A stretch of 64,000 nucleotides of DNA from Phycisphaerales bacterium UBA5793 (lineage in GTDB: Bacteria > Planctomycetota > Phycisphaerae > Phycisphaerales > UBA5793), in the NCBI GenBank assembly GCA_002418285.1, contig DIDT01000053.1, forward strand, positions 1 to 64,000, read 5' to 3'. Each line of letters opens with the position of its first letter. Positions within the stretch are counted from its first letter, which is position 1. The notes under the pieces were generated by a model. That model was not told the origin of the DNA. It saw only the letters and a list, made by a program, of their open reading frames with translations, and searched no databases. This document shows, piece after piece, positions 6,936 to 13,867 of the stretch. A program made the position numbers and the translations under genes.

Positions 6936-9255
6936 TGGCAAGACTTGCATTCTGGCTGCACTGTTGATAATCGCACCGCCGGTGTGGGCGCAGACGGATT
7001 CGCGGCCGCTCCACGAACAGCCGTTCCACGGCATGCTCGTTCGCAACGACGATGCCAGCGGCGGGTTGCTGGTCGGGTGGATCCTCCCCGGGCCACTCAA
7101 CGGCCACGGCTTTACTTCGGACGTGGTCAATCGCGGGGACATCATTCTTGCGGTCAACGGCCGGGAGATGAATCGCGATGCGTTCGACGCGTTGATGCTT
7201 AGCGCGCAGCCGGGTGACCATTTGTTGCTCAAGGTTCGCCATACCGACAGTAATCCCGAGACGGCCGTACCCACCGCAGGTTCAGCGAGCGAGGAGCGCG
7301 AATACGACATCGTGCTCGCACCGCGCGATGTATGGACCGGACCAGTGGCGCATCAGCCGGCCGGGAAGCCGGAATTCGATCCGGAGGAATTCGTACCCGT
7401 GGCGGCGGAGCGCACGGCGCTCGAGCGGTTTGTGTGGGACCGCGTTGAGGCGAACCACCTGGCTGAACCGATCGACAAACTTCGAGAGTACTTCCGCACA
7501 ACCGTTGAGGCCAATGTAGGCGTCAACATGCTCTCGCGGGTGCGCTATGGCTTTCACCGACCGACGCGACTGGCTGAACTGGAGTGGATCATCACCGATC
7601 CTCTGGATGCGATCCCGGATGTTCCCACGGAAATCTTCGCGCAGGCCGCGGCGAACATCGATTGCGCTGCGCCGGGCATTGCGCCACCGGTCGATTGCGC
7701 CGATCCGCGCGCCACGGTCAAGGCCGCAGCTGCGGCGATCACGGAGGCGCGGAAGGATCTTGACAAGGCTTTCGGCGGGATCGATCCCGCCCTGCGCGTC
7801 ACGCTGCCAGCCACGTTCATCGACCTCACGGACACGGTGGCGACCGACCTGTACATTCACGGCCATCCGGAGGCCAAGCGACTCATCGAGGGGTTGCGCG
7901 CCAGTTTGCAGGTTGACTTTGATGCACTGCTGCAGGCGGGTGGCGACCTGGCGGGGTTCATGCAGCCGGGGCGTGCCGCACCGAGCGAGACGCCGGGAAT
8001 TGTGGTGCCCGCTTCACTTGCGCAACTGATCAAGGGTGACATCATCGGTTTCGAAGCGGTTGGGGATGACTGGATTGTCTACGGCGGCGGCGGACCCAAC
8101 GAGTACACCATGACCCACATCGCAGCGGTCATCGACGCCGGCGGCGACGACGTGTACCAGTGGCCCGAGGAGTCGCGACCCGATGCGCAGTTTATCGTCG
8201 ATTTCGCGGGCAATGACAAGTACGATGGATCGCAGCGAGGGCCGGGCAGCGCGATCTTCGGCGTCAGCCTCATCGTCGATCAGGCAGGCAACGATTCGTA
8301 CGACGGCGCCTCGCGCTCATGCGGCGTTGGCGTGATGGGCGTCGGCGTGATTCTGGATCGCGGCGGCGCGGACACGTACCACGGAACGCACTGGTCGATC
8401 GGTACGGCCTTCTATGGACTGGGCGCCATCATCGACTGTGGCCGCGAGAACGACACGTACATCGCTGAACTGATGAGCGAGGCTGTCGGCGGGCCGCGCG
8501 GTCTTGGCACGATTATCGATCAGAACGGGCGGGATCTGTATCGCGTCAACGGCCCCGCGCCTTCGGCGTACGGAACTCCGGCAGTTTTTGTTGGATTCAG
8601 TCAGGGCGTCGGTGTTGGTGTGCGCCTCTACGAAACGGGGGGCGTCGGCGTGATCTCTGATCTGGGCGGCGACGACCGCTACGAGGGCGGAGAGTTCTGC
8701 CAGGGGGGCGGCTACTACTGGGCTCTGGGCATCCTGCACGACAAGAGCGGCAATGACCTGTACTACAGCAATCGATACGGCCAGGCGTGGGCGGCGCACC
8801 AGGCGCTGGGCATTCTCGCCGACGATGGGGGCGATGATTCGTACTGGTCGATGACCGCCGCGAGCCAGAGCGGGTCGTGGGACATCAGCGCCACATTGCT
8901 GATCGATCGGGCTGGCAACGATTCCTACCAGGCGGATGGGCTGGCGCAGGGTGGCGCTTCGCAGCAGGCGATTGCGTGGTTCGTCGATCTCGAAGGAGTG
9001 GATCGTTATGTCGCGCCGGCCGGCGCGACGCGCGGCCAGTCCGGGGGCAACGAGTACCACTTCGCCGAGACGGGCTGCTACAGCTGGTCACTTTTCCTCG
9101 ACGCCGGCGGTTCGGTGGACTTTTACTCTTCGGAGCGCACGAACGGCACGACCGAGACCACCGGCAGCCCGAGCAACGAGAATCCGCAGAACAGCCCGCT
9201 GCATGGCCTGTTCATCGATACGCCCGAGCAGGCGAGGTTTGAGTATGAGTGGTAA
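6922..9255 (+). CDS. Exported PDZ-domain protein with a tandem GxDxY repeat array
   Basis: A 777-residue protein starting at ATG 6922 inside the end of the methyltransferase gene; GAAGGAG lies upstream. It has a signal peptide (residues 1-23, ending PVWAQ) and a PDZ-like domain at about residues 33-130 (WILPGPLNGHGF, VVNRGDIILAVNGREM). Residues about 404-736 carry roughly 12 copies of a short repeat centred on GGDDxY/GNDxY, such as DAGGDDVYQW, FAGNDKYDG and RAGNDSYQADG, spaced 20-40 residues apart with glycine-rich links. This repeat is seen in planctomycete and myxobacterial exported proteins, and its acidic turns suggest calcium binding and a stacked beta structure. Function is unknown. Confidence 0.85.
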   Translation: MKRLNGKTCILAALLIIAPPVWAQTDSRPLHEQPFHGMLVRNDDASGGLLVGWILPGPLNGHGFTSDVVNRGDIILAVNGREMNRDAFDALMLSAQPGDHLLLKVRHTDSNPETAVPTAGSASEEREYDIVLAPRDVWTGPVAHQPAGKPEFDPEEFVPVAAERTALERFVWDRVEANHLAEPIDKLREYFRTTVEANVGVNMLSRVRYGFHRPTRLAELEWIITDPLDAIPDVPTEIFAQAAANIDCAAPGIAPPVDCADPRATVKAAAAAITEARKDLDKAFGGIDPALRVTLPATFIDLTDTVATDLYIHGHPEAKRLIEGLRASLQVDFDALLQAGGDLAGFMQPGRAAPSETPGIVVPASLAQLIKGDIIGFEAVGDDWIVYGGGGPNEYTMTHIAAVIDAGGDDVYQWPEESRPDAQFIVDFAGNDKYDGSQRGPGSAIFGVSLIVDQAGNDSYDGASRSCGVGVMGVGVILDRGGADTYHGTHWSIGTAFYGLGAIIDCGRENDTYIAELMSEAVGGPRGLGTIIDQNGRDLYRVNGPAPSAYGTPAVFVGFSQGVGVGVRLYETGGVGVISDLGGDDRYEGGEFCQGGGYYWALGILHDKSGNDLYYSNRYGQAWAAHQALGILADDGGDDSYWSMTAASQSGSWDISATLLIDRAGNDSYQADGLAQGGASQQAIAWFVDLEGVDRYVAPAGATRGQSGGNEYHFAETGCYSWSLFLDAGGSVDFYSSERTNGTTETTGSPSNENPQNSPLHGLFIDTPEQARFEYEW

Positions 9256-9362
9256 GAAAAGCCGTGCAGCCAAAAATCTGGCCAGGATCCGATGAAAATC
9301 GGTTATGCTAAGGCGTCAGTTATCTTCCAGTATTGCGCATCCGTGGAACCAGAGGAGTGTTC

Positions 9363-10634
9363 ATGATCCACTTAGCCACCCGCCGACACCATCGGCTGCT
9401 GTTGTTTGTTGTTGGCATGCTTGCAGTCGCCATGCCCGCGCTTGCCCAGCCGGGGACGCACGTGGCTCATCCCGATGCTGGGGTGGTCCCGCCGTGGCCC
9501 GAACTCGAACGGCCGCACGTGCAGGCTGACAGCCCGCTGCCGCTGCGGTTTGACCCGCAGGGGCAGCGGCCGGTGATCATGATGACGGGGTACTGGCCGC
9601 CTTCGAACGAGGCGCTGCGTCGATTCAGCCCGAATCCGGAGCAGAATCCGGCAGGATGGATTGGTTCCAACTGGGAGGGCAGCGGCTATGACGTGGTGTC
9701 GTTCTTTCCCGAGTTCGTGCCGCCCAACTGCGATAACTGCGGCAAGGGCACGGGCGATCTCGAAGTGGACTACCAGGACACTTCGCTCGACTTCTGGCAC
9801 ATCGCCAGTGAAGTGAAGCCCATTGCGATCATCACGTTCAGCCGCGGCTCGACCAACCTGAGCTGGGAAGTGGAGATGAACCAGTACAACCGGCTGGTGT
9901 GGATCAACGACTACCTGCCGCCGCTGCAGCCGACGCCGGCGCCGCCGGATGGTTCGGTGCCCGCCAACACGCTCCGGCTCTCCAAACTGCCGGTCAAAGA
10001 GATCGTCAACGCGGTCAACGAGGCGAACCTCGGCCTCAATGCTTTTGTCTGCTACAGCGGCGACGGCGGGGGGTTTCTCTCCGAGTTCATCGCCTACCAC
10101 GGCGTGTGGTACCAAGCGATCAATGCCTCGCCGGCCAGCCCCGACTGGTGCATCGTCGGCGGGCACATTCACGTCGGTGGGTTGGTTTCGTGGGAGACGG
10201 CGCGGCAGGCGGCGGAGATCACGCTGCGACAGGTCATTCAGCGCGTCGACACGGTCGTCGGTACAACGGTGGTGCAGGAAGACATCGGCTACGGTGGGCC
10301 GGGCGATGCCAGACTCGCCGTGGCGGGTGATGCGCTGGTGACGGGCGGCACGGCGGATCTGATGCTCTATGACGCGCCGGCCAACACGCAGGTGGTGTTC
10401 GTCGGCTCGAGGCAGTTTCATCCGCGCCACTACCTCGGGGGCACGATCGTCCCGCTGCCGCCCACGGTGCTCAAGCGCGTCATGACTGACGAGAACGGCC
10501 GGTACCTGAGACATGAGGCGATTCGCGGCGGGCACGGACCGCGGACGTTCTACCTGCAGGCGGTTTACGACGATCCTTCGCAACTGCTGGGCAAGGGGAT
10601 TTCGAACGCGGTGCGGCTGGAGTTCCTGCCCTAA
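9363..10634 (+). CDS. Exported pyroglutamyl-peptidase-I-like protein with catalytic Cys replaced by Ser
   Basis: A 423-residue protein from ATG 9363, with GAGGAG just upstream and a signal peptide ending PALAQ. The segment SGDGGGFLSEFIAY (about residues 232-245) matches the C15 pyroglutamyl peptidase cysteine motif, but the position of the catalytic Cys is Ser240. GGHIHVGG (about residues 266-273) matches the histidine region, and WETARQAAEITLRQVI fits the helix that follows. Catalytic peptidase members are about 200 residues and cytoplasmic; this one is exported and has long additions at both ends, the C-terminal part resembling a beta domain. It may be a serine-dependent variant or a binding protein. 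The family call rests on motif spacing alone. Confidence 0.55.
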   Translation: MIHLATRRHHRLLLFVVGMLAVAMPALAQPGTHVAHPDAGVVPPWPELERPHVQADSPLPLRFDPQGQRPVIMMTGYWPPSNEALRRFSPNPEQNPAGWIGSNWEGSGYDVVSFFPEFVPPNCDNCGKGTGDLEVDYQDTSLDFWHIASEVKPIAIITFSRGSTNLSWEVEMNQYNRLVWINDYLPPLQPTPAPPDGSVPANTLRLSKLPVKEIVNAVNEANLGLNAFVCYSGDGGGFLSEFIAYHGVWYQAINASPASPDWCIVGGHIHVGGLVSWETARQAAEITLRQVIQRVDTVVGTTVVQEDIGYGGPGDARLAVAGDALVTGGTADLMLYDAPANTQVVFVGSRQFHPRHYLGGTIVPLPPTVLKRVMTDENGRYLRHEAIRGGHGPRTFYLQAVYDDPSQLLGKGISNAVRLEFLP

Positions 10635-10649
10635 TTGAGAGACGAATCG

Positions 10650-10859
10650 ATGCCTCGAGTGAGGATTCCCGACAACTCCGGGCCGTTCCATGTTTCGATC
10701 GCCCGGGCGGGGAACTACATCGTTGTCAATGACCGGACCGGGCGAAACAAGGTCGTGATTGCCTGCATCGATCGCCAGCACGCAGAGGAATTGTGCGAGC
10801 GGCTGAACGCTGGCGATCACAACGGCGAGGTGCACGTGCCGGGGATGAAGGGGCACTGA
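10650..10859 (+). CDS. Small hypothetical protein
   Basis: A 69-residue protein starting at ATG 10650 (MPRVRIPDNSGPFHVSIARA), 15 bases after the preceding stop. It is soluble, with a predicted strand-rich first half (NYIVVNDRTGRNKVVIACID) and a helix HAEELCERLNAG, the layout of a small alpha-beta fold seen in many short planctomycete proteins. No motif identifies it. It is probably cotranscribed with the exported protein upstream. A TTG at 10635 could extend it by five residues. Confidence 0.6.
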   Translation: MPRVRIPDNSGPFHVSIARAGNYIVVNDRTGRNKVVIACIDRQHAEELCERLNAGDHNGEVHVPGMKGH

Positions 10860-11041
10860 TCCCCGGAGCGAGTGGCGTCTGGCGCTGCCACTTTGGCAGA
10901 TCCAGGTCGCGCCGCCGTCACGATCGGAATAGCGAACTTCGAACGAGCAAGTGCAGTATCACTTCCTGCAGGTACACGCCTTGCACTCCCAATAAGGGAG
11001 CGTACGCTGGGCACTTGAGTCATTGAGAGGGTTACTCATCC
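10860..11041. other. Intergenic stretch before the metalloprotease gene
   Basis: No gene is supported here. The only structure I see is a short perfect hairpin CTGCCA-CTT-TGGCAG at 10885-10899 without a T run, so it is not a convincing terminator. The ribosome-binding region of the next gene (GAGAGGG, 11028-11034) is at the right end. Confidence 0.4.
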
Positions 11042-11728
11042 ATGCTTCTGTTCGATCCAATGTATTGGCTCTTTCTTGCTCCTGCTCTTCTGCTGGCCCT
11101 GTGGGCACAGATGAGAGTGAAGTCCGCTTATGCGCAAATGAGCCGCGTGCCGGTGAGCAGCGGTCTGACTGGCGCGCAGGCGGCGGAGCGCGTGCTGCGC
11201 GATGCGGGCTGTTTCGACGTCGGCATTCAGATGACGCAGGGACTGCTCAGCGACCACTATGACCCGAGGACGAAAGTCCTGCGTCTGAGTCCGCACGTTT
11301 ACTCGGGACGATCGATCGCCTCAGTCGGCATTGCCTGCCACGAAGCGGGACATGCGTTGCAGGACGCCCGGAACTATGCGCCGCTCAAGATGCGCAATGC
11401 GATCGTCCCCGTCGCGAGTCTGGGCAGCGGTCTGTCGGGCATTCTCATCATTGCGGGGATTATCCTGGCGCTGACGGGGCTGGTGTGGGTCGGCATTGCG
11501 CTGTTTTCGGCGACGGTTGTGTTTCAACTCGTCAACCTGCCCGTCGAGTTTGATGCCAGCAGGCGGGCCCGCGTTGAGTTGCTCGCCGCAGGGGTGGTGA
11601 CGCAGGCCGAGGATGCTTCGGTCGCCAAGGTGCTCAACGCTGCGGCGATGACTTACGTGGCGGCGACACTGACGGCCATTCTTCAACTGGCCTATTTCCT
11701 CTCGCTGGCGAGCGGTCGGCGGAACTGA
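11042..11728 (+). CDS. Zinc metallopeptidase, YugP family
   Basis: A 228-residue membrane metallopeptidase from ATG 11042, the usual length of the family. It has an N-terminal membrane segment (YWLFLAPALLLALWAQ), the zinc site CHEAGHALQ with H100-E101-H104, and then KMRNAIVPVASLGSG and two hydrophobic segments (IIAGIILALTGLVWVGIALF; a third near the C terminus). LPVEFDASRRA is a family hallmark containing the likely third zinc ligand region. It acts at the inner membrane; its substrate is unknown in any organism I can name with confidence. It is followed 20 bases later by the strictosidine-synthase-like gene. Confidence 0.9.
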   Translation: MLLFDPMYWLFLAPALLLALWAQMRVKSAYAQMSRVPVSSGLTGAQAAERVLRDAGCFDVGIQMTQGLLSDHYDPRTKVLRLSPHVYSGRSIASVGIACHEAGHALQDARNYAPLKMRNAIVPVASLGSGLSGILIIAGIILALTGLVWVGIALFSATVVFQLVNLPVEFDASRRARVELLAAGVVTQAEDASVAKVLNAAAMTYVAATLTAILQLAYFLSLASGRRN

Positions 11729-11748
11729 TTTGAGGCTAGTATGCGGGC

Positions 11749-12849
11749 ATGACTGATCGGCCGTCGGCGCGCCAGCGCCGTCGACAATACGCCGTGTTCG
11801 TTCTGGCCGGCGTTGCCGCGGTGCTCGCGTATCTGCTGTTCTGGCCGATCGAGGCCGACCCCGCAGCGTGGCAGCCGCCCACAGGGGCTCCGCTCGCCGG
11901 TGCGAATCCGGTCGATCACGATCTTGCGAGCGTCGAGTTGCTTGGCCTTGGTGCAAGCGATGGCCCCGAAGACGTCGCGATCGATGCGCAGGGTCGGCTC
12001 TATGCCGGAATGCTGGATGGCCGGATCATGCGGTTCGATCAAGACGGCCACCATCCGGAGGTGTTTGCGAACACTGGTGGGCGGCCGCTGGGGCTCGCCT
12101 TTGACAGCATGGGACATCTGGTCGTCGCCGATGCGCGCAGGGGCCTGCTGCGTGTTGACGCATCTGGAGAGGTTGGTCGGCTCGCGAATCAGTTTGACGG
12201 CGTGCCGTTCATGTTCACTGATGATGTCGACGTTGGCCCGAGCGGAACGATCTACTTCACCGACGCATCATCGAAGTATGGTTTGGAGGACTACACGACG
12301 GACTTCATCGAACAGCGAGGCACCGGGCGCCTGATGCGATTCGACGCTTCGACGGGCATGATCGACTTGCTGCTGGGCGATCTCAATTTTGCCAATGGGG
12401 TGGCCATCGCGCCGGATGAGTCGTTCGTGCTGGTCAATGAGACAGCGCGGTATCGCATTCATCGCGTGTGGTTGACGGGGCCGAAGGCGGGGCAGTCGGA
12501 GGTTTTCATCGACAACCTGCCGGGGTTTCCGGATGGCGTATCGTGCAACGGGATCGATCGATTCTGGGTGGCGATCGTGTCGCCGCGCTCGCCGGTGCTG
12601 GATTTTGCGCATCCGCATGCGTGGCTGAAGCGGGCGATGCTTCGCTTGCCGCATTTCATGTTGCCAAAGGCAAAGGAATACGGCTACGTGATCGGACTCG
12701 ATCTGGAGGGAAACGCCGTCAACACGATGCGTGATCCATCGGGCGCTTCGTTTTCGCTGATCACGAGTGTCGAGGAGCATGATGGGATGCTGTATCTGGG
12801 CAGCCTGTCGCGCCCGTCGTTTGCGCGAATCGCCCGGCCGAGTGAATGA
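11749..12849 (+). CDS. SMP-30/gluconolactonase or strictosidine-synthase-like six-bladed propeller, membrane-anchored
   Basis: A 366-residue protein beginning with a cytoplasmic basic stretch (RQRRRQYAVF) and one membrane helix (about residues 12-30), followed by an extracytoplasmic propeller. The pattern GPEDVAIDAQGRLYAGMLDG, DDVDVGPSGTIYFTDASSKY, FANGVAIAPDESFVLV and ETARYRIHRVWLTGPKAG is that of the strictosidine synthase/APMAP-like branch, as is the late DGVSCNGIDRFWVAIV. Bacterial members are presumed lactonases or esterases with a metal in the central channel. The substrate is unknown. Confidence 0.85.
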   Translation: MTDRPSARQRRRQYAVFVLAGVAAVLAYLLFWPIEADPAAWQPPTGAPLAGANPVDHDLASVELLGLGASDGPEDVAIDAQGRLYAGMLDGRIMRFDQDGHHPEVFANTGGRPLGLAFDSMGHLVVADARRGLLRVDASGEVGRLANQFDGVPFMFTDDVDVGPSGTIYFTDASSKYGLEDYTTDFIEQRGTGRLMRFDASTGMIDLLLGDLNFANGVAIAPDESFVLVNETARYRIHRVWLTGPKAGQSEVFIDNLPGFPDGVSCNGIDRFWVAIVSPRSPVLDFAHPHAWLKRAMLRLPHFMLPKAKEYGYVIGLDLEGNAVNTMRDPSGASFSLITSVEEHDGMLYLGSLSRPSFARIARPSE

Positions 12850-12896
12850 CGGCGCCGGGAGACGATTGCCGCCGCTGCGCGTAGAGTTGCCCCCGA

Positions 12897-12984
12897 GGTG
12901 AGGTGCCCGAGCGGCTGAAGGGACCGGTCTTGAAAACCGGCGTAGGACTCGTTCTTACCGTGGGTTCGAATCCCACCCTCACCG
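12897..12984 (+). tRNA. tRNA-Ser (anticodon UGA)
   Basis: An 88-base cloverleaf. The acceptor stem pairs GGTGAGG (12897-12903) with CCTCACC (12977-12983), discriminator G at 12984. The anticodon arm is CCGGT-CTTGAAA-ACCGG with anticodon TGA, reading UCA. A long variable arm separates it from the T arm GTGGG-TTCGAAT-CCCAC, as expected for a class II serine tRNA. The 3' CCA is not encoded. Confidence 0.96.
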
Positions 12985-13057
12985 TTGGTTTTTGTGATCG
13001 ACCAAGCCCTCCAAACGCCCCGAAACTGGCGTTGGGGCGGGCTATACTCCGCGACTT

Positions 13058-13129
13058 GCGGGCGTAACTCAATGGTAGAGTGTCAGCCTTCCAAGCTGAA
13101 TGTTGAGGGTTCGAGTCCCTTCGCCCGCT
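13058..13129 (+). tRNA. tRNA-Gly (anticodon UCC)
   Basis: A 72-base cloverleaf. The acceptor stem pairs GCGGGCG (13058-13064) with CGCCCGC (13122-13128), discriminator T. The anticodon arm has CAGCC-TTCCAAG-CTG with anticodon TCC, reading GGA. The T arm contains GGTTCGAGTCCC. The 3' CCA is not encoded. A TATACT box at 13043-13048 may be its -10 element. Confidence 0.95.
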
Positions 13130-13261
13130 TTGACCCACCTGCCCGACTTTCCTCGGACACGCCTGGCCGAGGGGGTTTACCTACAGGCATTTGTGCCGCG
13201 CGGTTGTTACTCGCCCGAGAACGACACGACTTGAGCAGCCCGAAGTGAAGGAGCCCGAGAG

Positions 13262-13864
13262 ATGTCCAAGCAGGCCACGCCTGACCATCCGATTCACGAC
13301 CTTCTCGCGCGTCGCTGGAGTCCGTACGCTTTTGATGATCGTCCGGTGTCAAAGGAAGACGCGCTGGCGCTCTTCGAAGCGGCGCGCTGGGCGGCCTCGT
13401 CGTACAACGAACAGCCGTGGCGATTCATCGCGGCGCTGCGCACCGACAAAGCGGCGTTCGACCGCATTCTCTCCTGTCTCGTCGAGGCGAATCAGCAGTG
13501 GGCCCAACACGTCGGGCTGCTCGCGCTGGGGCTGATCAGCACGACCTTCAGCCGCAACGGTAAGCCCAATCGCGTGGCGCTGCACGACCTTGGCCTGGCT
13601 GCGGCGAATCTCACCGTCGAAGCGACGGCGCGCGGCCTGCACGTTCACCAGATGGCCGGGATCGATGCGGACAAGGCTCGCGTAACGTTCGGCGTACCCG
13701 AGGGCTTTGAGGTCTGCACCGCCATTGCGGTCGGCTATCGCCTGCCCGATGATCAACTGCCCGTCGAGATGCGCGAGCGTGAGACCGCCGCGCGGCCTCG
13801 ACGCGCGCTGAGGGACTTCGTGTTTGACGGCCGGTGGGAACAGCCGGCGGCATTCATCAAGTAG
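13262..13864 (+). CDS. Nitroreductase-family flavoprotein
   Basis: A 200-residue protein from ATG 13262, with GAAGGAG upstream. It has the family pattern: an early RRWSPYAFDDRPVS (FMN phosphate-binding arginines), ARWAASSYNEQPWRFI (flavin-ring region), a central helix LGLAAANLTVEATARGLHVH and EVCTAIAVGYRLPD. Members are FMN-dependent homodimers that reduce quinones, nitro compounds or enones with NAD(P)H. The closest subgroup is the short TM1586/NfnB-like type; the physiological substrate is unknown. It converges with the lipoprotein gene with only 3 bases between stops. Confidence 0.9.
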   Translation: MSKQATPDHPIHDLLARRWSPYAFDDRPVSKEDALALFEAARWAASSYNEQPWRFIAALRTDKAAFDRILSCLVEANQQWAQHVGLLALGLISTTFSRNGKPNRVALHDLGLAAANLTVEATARGLHVHQMAGIDADKARVTFGVPEGFEVCTAIAVGYRLPDDQLPVEMRERETAARPRRALRDFVFDGRWEQPAAFIK

Positions 13865-13867
13865 CGG

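Noticed and set aside
8317..9060. Minus-strand open frame of 247 residues
   Set aside because: Antisense to the repeat protein; an artefact of high GC and repeats.
9372..10856. Minus-strand open frame of 494 residues
   Set aside because: Antisense to the C15-like protein, which has a ribosome-binding site, signal peptide and motifs. The antisense frame is arginine/histidine rich.
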